Made by a program: the position numbers and the translations under genes
Source: an uncultured Pelagibacteraceae bacterium
GTDB taxonomy: Bacteria; Pseudomonadota; Alphaproteobacteria; Pelagibacterales; Pelagibacteraceae
Assembly (NCBI GenBank): GCA_902609855.1
Contig: CACLTL010000001.1
Coordinates: 1 to 64,000, forward strand
Length of the DNA stretch: 64,000 bases
Reading direction: 5' to 3'
Shown: one piece after another, positions 46,995 through 55,749 of the stretch
Position numbering within the stretch: position 1 is the stretch's first letter
How the letters are laid out: every line of letters starts with the position of its first letter
Notes under the pieces: generated by a model
Database searches by the model: none
Told to the model about the DNA's origin: nothing
Seen by the model: the letters and a program-made list of their open reading frames with translations, nothing else

Positions 46995-47307
46995 AATAAT
47001 TTACAAAGATAGCCAAGGAAATTCTAAAACTCTTGAAGTTGAAAATGGCCTCTCTGTAATGGAGGGAGCTCTTCAAAACGATGTACCAGGTATTGACGCA
47101 GACTGTGGTGGATCTATGGCCTGTGCAACTTGCCATGTTTATGTCGAAGAAAAATGGTTAAATAAACTTCCGAAAGCAGAAGAAGCCGAGGTAGATATGA
47201 TAGACATGGCTTATGAGCCAAAAAAAAATAGTAGATTAAGTTGTCAACTAATTGTTTCAGATGAATTAGATGGACTAATTATAACTACTCCAGCGAAACA
47301 ATCTTAA
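46987..47307 (+). CDS. fdx: 2Fe-2S ferredoxin (adrenodoxin type)
   Basis: A 106-residue soluble electron carrier. Cluster cysteines are Cys40, Cys46 and Cys49 in DADCGGSMACATCHVYV and Cys86 in RLSCQLIV, the C-x5-C-x2-C...C pattern of adrenodoxin/putidaredoxin-type proteins, which commonly serve cytochromes P450 or other oxygenases. It overlaps the reductase start by one base (TAATG), so the two very likely form a redox pair. It is not the Isc-type ferredoxin judged by location; no isc genes are nearby. Confidence 0.95.
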   Translation: MTKIIYKDSQGNSKTLEVENGLSVMEGALQNDVPGIDADCGGSMACATCHVYVEEKWLNKLPKAEEAEVDMIDMAYEPKKNSRLSCQLIVSDELDGLIITTPAKQS

Positions 47308-48320
47308 TGAAAAATACTGATACAATTATAATAGGAGCTGGGCCAGTCGGTTTATTTGCAGTTCATCAATTAGGTATTAAGGGATTAAGTTCAATAGTTA
47401 TAGATAATTTAGATAAAGCAGGAGGACAGTGTATAGAACTTTACCCTGATAAGCCTATTTATGATATTCCTGCAGTCCCAGAGTGTACCGGTGAGGAGCT
47501 AACAAAAAAGTTATTAGAGCAAATCAAACCTTTTAACACTGAGTTTTATTTAAATGAAAGAGTCGAGGAAGTAAAACAAGATAAAGATAATTGGATTATC
47601 AAAACAAATAACAAGAATGAGTTTTCAGCACCAAATGTAATTATCGCTGGAGGAGTCGGATCTTTCGAACCAAGAAAGCTATCTATAAAAGAAGCAGAAA
47701 AATTTGAAGATAAATATTTATTTTACGCAGTAAAAAACAAAGATCAATTTAAAAACAAAAATATTACAATATTTGGAGGAGGAGACTCGGCTTTAGATTG
47801 GGCTTTAGAACTTTCAAAGTTTTCAAATATTAGTTTAATTCATAGAAGAAACGAATTTAGAGGAGCACCACATACTTTATCAGAAATTAAAAAATTACAA
47901 AAAATTGGAAAAATATCTATTAAAACTCCTTGCCAATTGGAGTCGATAGAAGGCGATGAAAAAATTAATTCTATAATAATTAAATTTGATGACGGAAAAA
48001 CTGAAAAAATAGATACTGATATAATTTTAAGTTTTTTTGGTTTAATTATGAAATTAGGACCCATAGCTGAATGGGGATTAAATATGAATAAGAAAACGAT
48101 TGAAGTAAATTCTAAAAACTTCGAGACAAATAAAAAAGGTATATTTGCTGCTGGAGATATTTGTAATTATCCCGGAAAATTAAAATTAATTTTGTCTGGG
48201 TTTCATGAAGTTGCTTTGGCTTCTGTGGAATGCTTTAAAAGAGCGAGACCTAATGAAAAATATAGATTTGAATTCACTACGTCATCAAAAACGATTCAAC
48301 AAAGACTAGGAAAAAAATGA
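47307..48320 (+). CDS. Ferredoxin-NADP+ reductase, thioredoxin-reductase-like type
   Basis: A 337-residue two-Rossmann flavoprotein. FAD binding is at TIIIGAGPVGLFAVHQLG, NADPH binding at ITIFGGGDSALDWALEL, and the C-terminal FAD motif is GIFAAGDICNYPGKLKLI. The redox-active CxxC pair of true thioredoxin reductase is absent from the NADPH domain, which points to the FNR subgroup found in Bacillus and alphaproteobacteria. Cys in AGGQCIELYPDKPIYDIPA is part of the flavin site region. It directly follows the 2Fe-2S ferredoxin and overlaps the GST gene by 4 bp. Confidence 0.93.
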   Translation: MKNTDTIIIGAGPVGLFAVHQLGIKGLSSIVIDNLDKAGGQCIELYPDKPIYDIPAVPECTGEELTKKLLEQIKPFNTEFYLNERVEEVKQDKDNWIIKTNNKNEFSAPNVIIAGGVGSFEPRKLSIKEAEKFEDKYLFYAVKNKDQFKNKNITIFGGGDSALDWALELSKFSNISLIHRRNEFRGAPHTLSEIKKLQKIGKISIKTPCQLESIEGDEKINSIIIKFDDGKTEKIDTDIILSFFGLIMKLGPIAEWGLNMNKKTIEVNSKNFETNKKGIFAAGDICNYPGKLKLILSGFHEVALASVECFKRARPNEKYRFEFTTSSKTIQQRLGKK

Positions 48321-48943
48321 TAGAGTTACTTACCGCAGATACCCCAAACGGTAAGAAAATATCTATAATGCTTGAGGAAATTAAATTTGATTACAAAGTC
48401 ACAAAAATTAATATTTATAAAAACGAACAATTTAAACCTGATTTTAGAAAATTAAGTCCTTTTAGTAAAATACCTGTAATTATTGATCACGATAAAAAAA
48501 CCAGTTTGTTCGAGTCTGGTGCAATATTAATCTATTTAGGACAAAAGAGTGGAAAATTTTACGATAAAGATCAAAGAACAACAATTAATCAATGGTTAAT
48601 GGGTCAAATGGCATATGTTGGACCTATGTTAGGCCAGCATCATCAATTTCATCATTATAATCCTGGAAAAAGTAAATTTGGTGAAGATAGGTACTTTAAA
48701 ATTTCAGAGAGAATTTACAAAGAACTTGATGAAAGATTATCTAAATCTAAATTTTTGGCAGGAGGTGATTATACTATAGCTGATATAGCAACATTTCCCT
48801 GGATTGCACGTCATGAGTGGCACGACATTGGGTTGAAAAAATTTAAATTTTTAGCCAATTGGTATAAAGAAATTTCTAAAAGAGAAGCTGTAAAAAAAGG
48901 ATATGATCTTTTAAATAATGGAGAGCAAATTCCCGAAGTTTAA
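48317..48943 (+). CDS. gst: Glutathione S-transferase family protein (YfcG/Ure2-like)
   Basis: A 208-residue GST fold: thioredoxin-like N-domain with MIELLTADTPNGKKISIMLEE, SPFSKIPVI (cis-proline) and FESGAILIYLGQ, then an all-helical domain with INQWLMGQMAYVGPMLGQ and DYTIADIATFPWIARHEW. The TxNGxK start and GQ-rich middle resemble YfcG-type disulfide-bond oxidoreductases rather than classic detoxifying GSTs. It is last in the proteorhodopsin-ferredoxin run and shares a 4-bp stop (TTAA at 48940-48943) with convergent dksA. Substrate unknown. Confidence 0.92.
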   Translation: MIELLTADTPNGKKISIMLEEIKFDYKVTKINIYKNEQFKPDFRKLSPFSKIPVIIDHDKKTSLFESGAILIYLGQKSGKFYDKDQRTTINQWLMGQMAYVGPMLGQHHQFHHYNPGKSKFGEDRYFKISERIYKELDERLSKSKFLAGGDYTIADIATFPWIARHEWHDIGLKKFKFLANWYKEISKREAVKKGYDLLNNGEQIPEV

Positions 48944-49365
48944 TCGTCTACAAATATTTTTTCATCTCTTTCATGTCTTTCTTGGGCTTCAATCGAAAGA
49001 GTAGCAACAGGTCTAGCCATAAGTCTTTTTAATCCAATAGGTTCACCTGTTTCTTCACAAAAGCCATAAGTACCTTCCTTTAATCTTTGTAAAGCAGAAT
49101 TAATTTTTGAGATTAATTTCCTACTTCTATTTAAAGCTTTCATTTCTACAGATTTATCCGTGTAAGATGAAGCCTGATCAACAATATCAGCTGAAGAGAC
49201 GTTATCATCTGAAGAATTTAATAAATTCCCTAAATTGTTAGCTTTAATAATATCTCTTTTCCAGTTTAAAAGCTCTTCTGTAAAAAATTTTTTGTGCTTA
49301 GCACACATATATTTTTCCTTAGAGTTCGGAATGTATTTTTTTTTAGTAGTGGTTTTTTTTACCAT
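48940..49365 (-). CDS. dksA: DksA-family RNA polymerase regulator lacking the zinc-binding cysteines
   Basis: DksA binds the secondary channel of RNA polymerase and tunes initiation with ppGpp. The 141-residue protein has the coiled coil with its tip motif DIVDQA (Asp60, Asp63, Ala65), matching the functional DxxDxA. In the C-terminal globule only Cys103 remains; the other three zinc positions are Thr106, Ser124 and Ala127 at exactly conserved spacing (C-x2-T-x17-S-x2-A). Zinc-less DksA of this kind (CEETGEPI...LSIEAQERHE) is usual in alphaproteobacteria. The basic N-terminal region KKTTTKKKY is an extension. Confidence 0.94.
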   Translation of the reverse strand: MVKKTTTKKKYIPNSKEKYMCAKHKKFFTEELLNWKRDIIKANNLGNLLNSSDDNVSSADIVDQASSYTDKSVEMKALNRSRKLISKINSALQRLKEGTYGFCEETGEPIGLKRLMARPVATLSIEAQERHERDEKIFVDD

Positions 49366-49439
49366 TTTTTGAATTTGGGGAGTATATGTTTGATTTTAGT
49401 CGTGTCAATAGCTTATAAATTGTAATAATTTCTTATAAA

Positions 49440-50813
49440 ATGATATTAAAAAAAAATATAAACAAAGTATTCTATTTATTTCTTTTTTCACATCTATTGT
49501 TGTGGACATTAGTACCCTCATTATCAAATACAAACTTACCCTTAGACACCATTGAGGCATTAGCTTGGGGAAGTAATTTAGATTGGGGTTTTAATAAACA
49601 TCCTCCATTTAGCGCATTTGCTGTAGAATTTTTTTATAAGATTTTTGGTAATAATGATTGGGCGTACTATCTTTTAAGCCAAATATTTGTTTTTATATCT
49701 TTTTTATTTGTATGGAAATTTTCCAACGAGATTTTTGAGGACAAAACATATTCCTTATTATCAGTTTTGTTGCTTGCAGGAATTTATTTTTACAATTTCA
49801 CATCCCCAGAATTTAATGTAAACGTAAGTCAACTACCTTTTTGGGCGCTATCAGTATATTTTTTTTGGAAAAGTTTAAATTTAAACAAAAATGTTGATTG
49901 GATATTATTTGGTATTTTTTCTGCTTTAGGTTTTTTGTCAAAATACTTATTTATCTATATTTTAATTGCATTTCTTGTTTTTTTTATTTTAAATATTAAA
50001 ATATTTAAAAAATCTTGGAAGGGTTACTTTTTATCAATCTTAGTCTCTCTAATTTTAGTAATTCCGCATTTTATCTGGCTAATTGAAAATAATTTTTCAA
50101 CAATTTTTTATGGTTTAAATAGAACTGGACTCTCAGAATATAGCATGATCAACCATTTTAAAAATCCGATTGAACTTTTGATAAAACAAATGATTATATT
50201 AATACCATTTTTTGTAATGTTTTTTTCAATTTTAAAAAAAAGGAAATTTAATATAAACACTAAAAATAAAAAAATTATTTTTTTAATTACTATAAACTTT
50301 ATTCCAATATTATTAATGTTAATAACCTCATTGATATCAGGTGCAAAAATAAGAACTATGTGGATGACGCCTTTCTATCTATTTTTTGGAACCTTTTTTT
50401 TATTAATTTTTAAAAATTTTATTAATTTAAAGAAAATAAAAAGATTTTATTTTACATTCTTATTTTTCTTTTTTTTGTCACCTATTATTTATTTATTAGT
50501 TTCTTTTATAGATGAAACAAAAAGGACTGATTATCCAGGTAAAGAAATTTCTAGACTAGTTCAAAATAAATGGGATGATAATTTTACTAATGAAATTAAA
50601 ATTGTTATTGGTGATGAATGGTATGCTGGTAATTTATCTTATCATTTATACTCAAGACCCATTTGGATAAATAGCTTAAAAAATAAAGCCTCTAATATAA
50701 CTGAAGACCAGGGTGTAATTTATACTGGAAATCCAAAAATACTTAAAGAAATATGTCCTGGTGTTTTTGGAACAATTAAGCCAGTTGGCTACTGCATGAT
50801 AGGGAAAAGATGA
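49440..50813 (+). CDS. Membrane glycosyltransferase, GT39/ArnT-like (PMT_2 family)
   Basis: A 457-residue multi-spanning inner-membrane protein with about ten hydrophobic segments. The first periplasmic loop carries the acidic motif LPLDTIEALAWGSNLDWGFNKHPPF, read as DTIEALAWG plus KHPPF, which is the GT-C catalytic-loop pattern of dolichyl-phosphate-mannose or ArnT-like transferases. It would transfer a sugar from a polyprenyl-phosphate donor to a lipid or glycan on the periplasmic side. The following GT2 gene overlaps by 4 bp and could make that donor. The acceptor is unknown. Confidence 0.85.
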   Translation: MILKKNINKVFYLFLFSHLLLWTLVPSLSNTNLPLDTIEALAWGSNLDWGFNKHPPFSAFAVEFFYKIFGNNDWAYYLLSQIFVFISFLFVWKFSNEIFEDKTYSLLSVLLLAGIYFYNFTSPEFNVNVSQLPFWALSVYFFWKSLNLNKNVDWILFGIFSALGFLSKYLFIYILIAFLVFFILNIKIFKKSWKGYFLSILVSLILVIPHFIWLIENNFSTIFYGLNRTGLSEYSMINHFKNPIELLIKQMIILIPFFVMFFSILKKRKFNINTKNKKIIFLITINFIPILLMLITSLISGAKIRTMWMTPFYLFFGTFFLLIFKNFINLKKIKRFYFTFLFFFFLSPIIYLLVSFIDETKRTDYPGKEISRLVQNKWDDNFTNEIKIVIGDEWYAGNLSYHLYSRPIWINSLKNKASNITEDQGVIYTGNPKILKEICPGVFGTIKPVGYCMIGKR

Positions 50814-51682
50814 AAAAAATAATTATTTTAATCCCTGTATTTAATGACTGGGAGTCATTGAATAAACTTTTAAGTGAGATTAATGAAAATATTAAATCTT
50901 TTAGCGATATTAATTTTGAGTGTTTGATTGTAAATGATGCATCTACCATTCAATCTCCAGAATTAAAAAAACCAAGTAATTTTTTGTCTATAGATCTTTT
51001 AAATATGAAAGAGAATAGAGGCCATGCTAGATGTAATGCATTTGGTATCAGGTATGCTATTCAAAATAAAGAATTTGATAATTTAATATTAATGGATGGA
51101 GATGGTGAAGATAGACCTGAAGAAATAAAAAGTTTAATTGAAAAAACAAAAGAAAATCCAAGTTTATCAGTTGTAGCAAAAAGAGTAAAAAGATCTGAAG
51201 GCCCTTTTTTTCAATTTCTTTACCAATTACATAAAGTCATTACTTTTATATTCACTGGAAAAAATATTAACTTTGGAAATTACAGCATACTCACAAGAAG
51301 TGATGTAGAAAAACTTCGTTCAAAAGCAAGTTTATGGAGCAGTTATTCAGGAAGTGTTAAAAAAAACTTAAAATCTTTTCAAGAAATTAATTCAACTAGG
51401 GGATTAAGATACTTTGGACCATCTCAAATGTCTTTATTTAAACTCATGGTGCATTCTTTTTCGATTATAGCTGTATTTAAATATCAAGTTTTTCTAAGAT
51501 CTACTTTAATGCTAATTGCATTAGCATACCTGAATTCTTATTTAGGAACTCTTGCAATATTTTTTCAAATATTAATTGTATTTTTTAATCTTATAATTTT
51601 TATTGTTTCCCTAAGAGAACAAGAAAAAGATTTATTAAATAGCCATAATAATCTTGCGAGTGTAAAAAAGATTACACACTAA
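50810..51682 (+). CDS. Family 2 glycosyltransferase with C-terminal membrane segments
   Basis: A 290-residue protein with a GT-A domain (IILIPVFNDWESLNKLL, FECLIVNDAST, ENRGHARCNAFGI, and the DxD-like LILMDGDGEDRPEEI) followed by two hydrophobic segments near residues 220-270 (VFLRSTLMLIALAYL, LAIFFQILIVFFNLIIFIV). This layout matches polyprenyl-phosphate sugar synthases of the DPM1/GtrB/ArnC type. It overlaps the GT39-like gene, a pairing that forms a donor-plus-transferase module for surface glycan modification. The sugar is not predictable. Confidence 0.87.
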   Translation: MKKIIILIPVFNDWESLNKLLSEINENIKSFSDINFECLIVNDASTIQSPELKKPSNFLSIDLLNMKENRGHARCNAFGIRYAIQNKEFDNLILMDGDGEDRPEEIKSLIEKTKENPSLSVVAKRVKRSEGPFFQFLYQLHKVITFIFTGKNINFGNYSILTRSDVEKLRSKASLWSSYSGSVKKNLKSFQEINSTRGLRYFGPSQMSLFKLMVHSFSIIAVFKYQVFLRSTLMLIALAYLNSYLGTLAIFFQILIVFFNLIIFIVSLREQEKDLLNSHNNLASVKKITH

Positions 51683-51707
51683 AAAGTTGTAATAAGAGTC
51701 TCAAGTA

Positions 51708-51753
51708 GAATCAAAAAGGAATCAAAACGTGAACATTTGTGTGTGATTTTGAT
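51708..51753. repeat. Cluster of ATCAAAA repeats upstream of the GFA gene
   Basis: GAATCAAAA occurs twice in direct orientation at 51708-51716 and 51719-51727 (11-bp period, one helical turn) and once inverted as ATTTTGAT at 51746-51753, all in the 127-bp gap before 51810. The spacing fits a protein-binding site on one face of the helix. Nothing else is visible in the gap. Confidence 0.4.
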
Positions 51754-51809
51754 GTATTGTGGATAAGACCAAAGATGCGTAATGTGTAAAAATTTATAAA
51801 GGGTAATTA

Positions 51810-52172
51810 ATGAAAAAATTAACATGTCATTGTAACGCCATAGAGATCGAGATCAATATTTCAGGAAATTTAGATAAAACGCTTAAATGCAATTGCTCAC
51901 TTTGCAAGAGAAAAGGAGCTGTCATGTCCATGGTAAAGAATGAAGATTTTAAAATAGTTAAAGGGGAAGATAAATTAAACCTTTATCAATTTCATACAAA
52001 AGTTGCTAAACACTATTTTTGTTCAGTATGTGGAATTTACACACATCATAACCCTAGATCCAATCCAGCAATGACAGGTTTTAATTTAGGCTGCATAGAC
52101 GAAATAAACACTTTTGATCTAAAAGATATTGAAGTTAATGACGGTCAAAATCATCCATTAGATAAAAAATGA
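51810..52172 (+). CDS. GFA-family zinc protein (DUF636)
   Basis: A 120-residue member of the glutathione-dependent formaldehyde-activating (GFA/CENP-V) fold. Zinc-ligand cysteines are CHC at residues 6-8, CNCSLC near residue 28 and CSVCG near residue 72, giving the two-zinc pattern of the family. Few members have a tested activity; formaldehyde detoxification is possible, and SAR11 do oxidise C1 compounds, but nothing here proves it. It precedes the glycerate-kinase-like gene by 4 bp. Confidence 0.88.
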   Translation: MKKLTCHCNAIEIEINISGNLDKTLKCNCSLCKRKGAVMSMVKNEDFKIVKGEDKLNLYQFHTKVAKHYFCSVCGIYTHHNPRSNPAMTGFNLGCIDEINTFDLKDIEVNDGQNHPLDKK

Positions 52173-52176
52173 AAAA

Positions 52177-53094
52177 ATGGAAGATAAACTTTTCAATTAT
52201 AATAAAGTAAAAAAAAAATATTTAAGATTTCTTACATCACAAGAAGTGATGTCCGAACCATTCAGAGATAAATTAGGGCAATTAAATAAGTTTTATTTGC
52301 CCATAAGCAAAATGATTGCAAAAGATTATTTTAAGAAAAAAAAAACAAAAGTAATTGGTTTAGCTGGGGGCCAAGGAACTGGAAAATCAACAATTTCAAA
52401 TATCTTAAAAATAATATTAAAGGAGGCTTATAAATTAGAAACAGTAATTTTTTCAATTGATGATTTTTATAAAACTTTAAATGAGAGAAAAAAAATTTCA
52501 AAAAAAATTAACAAATTATTTATTACAAGAGGTGTGCCTGGTACTCACGATACAAAAATGCTGTTTCAATGTATAAATAATCTAAAAAAAAATAATTTTA
52601 AAAAAATGATTATTCCTAAATTTGACAAATCTATTGATGATAGATGCACAAAAAATAAATGGTTAAAAGTTAAAAAAAAACCAAATATAGTTATCTTTGA
52701 AGGGTGGTGCGTTGGTGCAACAGCACAAAAAAATAAAGATTTAAATTTTCCTGTAAATAAATTAGAAAAGCAGAGAGATAATAAAAGAATTTGGCGACAA
52801 AAAGTAAATTCAGAACTTAAAAAAGATTATAATAAAATTTTTAATTTGATTGATAAGTTGATTTTTTTAAAGGTACCTAGTTTAAAATATGTTTTTAGAT
52901 GGAGATTGTTACAAGAAAAAAAATTAAGAATTACAGGCAAGGGAAATAAAACTATGAATGATAAGCAAGTAGAAAATTTTGTGATGTATTACGAGAGGAT
53001 AACTAAACATATGTTAAAAACTCTTCCAAAAACTGCAAACACTGTGATAAGTATTGATGAAAAACATAGACTCAAATCAATAAAGTTTAATTAA
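52177..53094 (+). CDS. P-loop kinase, D-glycerate 3-kinase type
   Basis: A 305-residue P-loop NTPase resembling plant/yeast-type glycerate kinase. Walker A is VIGLAGGQGTGKSTISNIL near residue 65, followed by VIFSIDDFYKTLNERKK, ITRGVPGTHDTKML and FEGWCVGATAQ, the arrangement of GLYK and phosphoribulokinase/pantothenate-kinase-like folds. Predicted to make 3-phosphoglycerate from D-glycerate, feeding Pgk and gluconeogenesis. tolC starts immediately after the stop. Confidence 0.85.
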   Translation: MEDKLFNYNKVKKKYLRFLTSQEVMSEPFRDKLGQLNKFYLPISKMIAKDYFKKKKTKVIGLAGGQGTGKSTISNILKIILKEAYKLETVIFSIDDFYKTLNERKKISKKINKLFITRGVPGTHDTKMLFQCINNLKKNNFKKMIIPKFDKSIDDRCTKNKWLKVKKKPNIVIFEGWCVGATAQKNKDLNFPVNKLEKQRDNKRIWRQKVNSELKKDYNKIFNLIDKLIFLKVPSLKYVFRWRLLQEKKLRITGKGNKTMNDKQVENFVMYYERITKHMLKTLPKTANTVISIDEKHRLKSIKFN

Positions 53095-54384
53095 ATGAAA
53101 AAATATTTACCTTTAATTTTTATATTATTTTATTCGAGCTTTCTGCATGCTCAAGATAATTTAAAATTTTATATCGAGAAGGCCTTAGAAAATAATTTAC
53201 AATTAAACGCTGAAAGAAAAAATTTTGAATCTGCAAAGCAAAGTAAAAATATTTCAAGAAGTGAGTTTCTGCCAAGTATTACACTTTCAGGGGATCAAAC
53301 AAGTACTACCTCTACAAACCGAACCAATCAAAGTGGAGCTAGTCTGGCAGACTCAAATTCAGACTCAGAAAGTAAAAAAATATCTGTCGAGCAAAAAATT
53401 TTTTCTGGTTTCAAAGGATTAAATACATTTAAAAAATCTGAACTAGAGACTCAAAAAGCCAATTTATCTCTTAAAAAAGTTGAGCAACAAACTATATTAG
53501 ACGTTACCTCAGCTTATTTCGATTTAATTTTTAAATCAAAAAATGAAGAATTTAATTCATCCAATGTAAATTTATTTGAAAGACAGGTAGACTCAGATAA
53601 CGCTAGACTTCAAAAAGGAGAAATTACTTTAACTGATTTAGCTCAATCAGAATCTTCTTTAGCTGGAGCACGAGCTAATTTGATAAAAGCTAAAACTGAA
53701 CTTTTAGCTTCAAAGACGAATTTTGAGAGAGTTACAAGAGAAAAATCACCGGATACAAAAAACTTAAAAGAAAAGGCACTATTGACTTTACCAAATTCTC
53801 TTGAAGAGTCTCTTAGTTTAGCTAATACAAATAATATGGATCTTTTAATTTCAAAATTAGACTATGAAATAGCAGTTAAAGACTTAAATATTGAAAGATC
53901 AAGACTTTCTCCATCGGCATCATTAAATTACTCAAAATCTGAAAATGATGATTTTAGCTCAACTATAGATAAAACTGATCAAGAAACTGTCAAAGCAACT
54001 ATTACTTGGCCTATTATTAAAGGGGGTGAAAACATCTCAACTATAAAGAAATCCTCATATAATAAACAGAGATACCAATTAATATTGCAAGATACTAAAA
54101 ATAGAATTAATACTGAAATTTCAAATGCCTGGTCAAAATATCAGTCTTCTAAAAGCGTACTTGAGGCGACTAGAGCACAATTAAAGGCCGCTGAAATAGC
54201 AAATGAAGGTATCACTTTAGAATATGACTCTGGTAACACAAGAACCACCCTTGAATTAATTCAATCTAGAAGCCTACTTTTAGATGCCAGAATAGATTTC
54301 GCTAGATCAGAAAGAGACTTCATCGTATCACAATTTGAGCTCTCCAATGAGCTTGGTTCTTTATCTATTAAGTCAATTAAATAG
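53095..54384 (+). CDS. tolC: TolC-family outer-membrane channel protein
   Basis: Trimeric channel for type I secretion and drug efflux. The 429-residue precursor starts with a signal peptide (KKYLPLIFILFYSSFLHAQ) and contains two OEP repeats: helices with LKFYIEKALENNLQLNAE and TILDVTSAYFDLIFKSKNEE in the first half, and SLEESLSLANTNNMDLL with TRTTLELIQSRSLLLDAR in the second. The internal duplication and Ser/Thr/Asn-rich strands fit TolC. No partner membrane-fusion protein or ABC exporter is adjacent. Confidence 0.94.
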   Translation: MKKYLPLIFILFYSSFLHAQDNLKFYIEKALENNLQLNAERKNFESAKQSKNISRSEFLPSITLSGDQTSTTSTNRTNQSGASLADSNSDSESKKISVEQKIFSGFKGLNTFKKSELETQKANLSLKKVEQQTILDVTSAYFDLIFKSKNEEFNSSNVNLFERQVDSDNARLQKGEITLTDLAQSESSLAGARANLIKAKTELLASKTNFERVTREKSPDTKNLKEKALLTLPNSLEESLSLANTNNMDLLISKLDYEIAVKDLNIERSRLSPSASLNYSKSENDDFSSTIDKTDQETVKATITWPIIKGGENISTIKKSSYNKQRYQLILQDTKNRINTEISNAWSKYQSSKSVLEATRAQLKAAEIANEGITLEYDSGNTRTTLELIQSRSLLLDARIDFARSERDFIVSQFELSNELGSLSIKSIK

Positions 54385-54411
54385 CCTGTTTTAAGAGTTT
54401 ACTTTAACTTC

Positions 54412-54439
54412 TTGATAAAAAGAACAAAATGTGTACATT
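54412..54439 (+). promoter_or_regulatory. Candidate recA promoter with a LexA-like site
   Basis: TTGATA (54412-54417) and TACATT (54434-54439) are 16 bp apart. Between and over the -10 lies GAAC-N7-GTAC (54422-54436), one base off the alphaproteobacterial LexA pattern GAAC-N7-GAAC. Location over the recA promoter is what an SOS site would have, but the mismatch and the lack of lexA in the window leave it open. Confidence 0.35.
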
Positions 54440-54476
54440 TATAGATACGATTCGAACAATAAAAAAAGGATAAATA

Positions 54477-55580
54477 ATGACTAAAAATAACTTAAAAATC
54501 GTAAAAACAGACGATAAAAAACAAAAAGAGTTAAAAGAGAAAAGCAAATCTCTAGAGGCTGCTATTAGCCAAATAGATCAAAATTTTGGTAAAGGCTCAG
54601 TAATGAGACTAGGTCAGCAACAAGCTTTAGATGTAGAAGCTATTTCTACTGGATCATTAAGCTTAGATTTGGCTCTTGGTATAGGGGGCTTACCAAAAGG
54701 TAGAATTATTGAGATATATGGACCTGAGTCATCAGGAAAAACTACGCTAGCTTTACAAGTAGTAGCAGAAGCTCAAAAAGCTGGTGGTATATGTGCTTTT
54801 GTAGATGCTGAGCATGCTATGGACCCAGTTTATGCAAAAAAACTTGGAGTAAAAACCGAAGAGCTATTAATATCTCAACCAGATACTGGTGAACAAGCTT
54901 TAGAAATAACTGATACATTAATTAAATCAGGTTCTATTTCTGTTTTAGTTGTAGACTCAGTTGCAGCATTAACACCAAAGGCTGAATTAGAGGGTGAAAT
55001 GGGTGACCATCATGTAGGCTTACAATCTAGACTTATGAGTCAAGCTTTACGAAAAATTACTGGATCAGTATCAAAATCAAATACTATGGTTATCTTCATT
55101 AATCAGATTAGAATGAAAATTGGAGTAATGTTTGGAAATCCTGAGACGACATCAGGAGGAAATGCTCTTAAATTTTATTCATCTGTAAGAATGGATATTA
55201 GAAGAATAGGCGCAATTAAAGAAAAAGATCAAATTATTGGTAACTCAACAAGAGTTAAAGTAATTAAAAATAAAGTTGCACCACCATTTAAAGTTGTTGA
55301 ATTCGACTTAATGTATGGAAAAGGTATCAGTAAATTAGGAGAATTAATTGACCTAGGTACCAAAGCTGGAGTAGTAGAAAAATCTGGAGCTTGGTACGCG
55401 TATAAAGGTGAAAAAATTGGACAAGGTAGAGAAAACGCAAAAGTTTACCTGCAAAAAAATCCTAATGTAGCTGCAGAGATTGAAAAAATTATTAGAGATC
55501 AAGCATCTGCTATTACCAAAGAACTTGAAGGAAATCCTTCTCCAAACGAAAAAATTAGCGATAAAAAAGAGGAAGAATAA
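54477..55580 (+). CDS. recA: Recombinase RecA
   Basis: Forms the nucleoprotein filament for strand exchange and repair. The 367-residue protein has [20 protein letters not shown], Walker [27 protein letters not shown], Walker [12 protein letters not shown], loop 1 [21 protein letters not shown]-type segment ([13 protein letters not shown]), loop 2 [22 protein letters not shown] in two conserved parts, and a charged C-terminal tail. The first about 25 residues are a lysine-rich extension. It has its own promoter region and is followed by a hairpin terminator. Confidence 0.99.
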   Translation: MTKNNLKIVKTDDKKQKELKEKSKSLEAAISQIDQNFGKGSVMRLGQQQALDVEAISTGSLSLDLALGIGGLPKGRIIEIYGPESSGKTTLALQVVAEAQKAGGICAFVDAEHAMDPVYAKKLGVKTEELLISQPDTGEQALEITDTLIKSGSISVLVVDSVAALTPKAELEGEMGDHHVGLQSRLMSQALRKITGSVSKSNTMVIFINQIRMKIGVMFGNPETTSGGNALKFYSSVRMDIRRIGAIKEKDQIIGNSTRVKVIKNKVAPPFKVVEFDLMYGKGISKLGELIDLGTKAGVVEKSGAWYAYKGEKIGQGRENAKVYLQKNPNVAAEIEKIIRDQASAITKELEGNPSPNEKISDKKEEE

Positions 55581-55598
55581 TTCTTCCGCCATCATTTT

Positions 55599-55626
55599 AA
55601 ACGGGAAGCTTAGATGCTTCCCGTTT
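55599..55626 (+). terminator. Hairpin terminator after recA
   Basis: AAACGGGAAGC (55599-55609) and its perfect complement (55616-55626) surround the loop TTAGAT, 18 bp after the recA stop. The following T run is short (three T), so it may be a weak terminator or an RNA-stabilising hairpin. Confidence 0.8.
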
Positions 55627-55749
55627 CCCAAAGCAACTGACAATTGAATAAAACAACATTTAGTAGTTCGCGTGAAAAGCGACTTAATTAACCATAGACA
55701 AGTTAGTTCAGATTGGTTCTAATTAAAAACAAGAACAAAAGGGGGAAAA

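Noticed and set aside
55708-55721. GTTCAGATTGGTTC before the aldehyde dehydrogenase as a LexA box
   Set aside because: The spacing between the GTTC halves is six bases, not the seven required for the alphaproteobacterial site.
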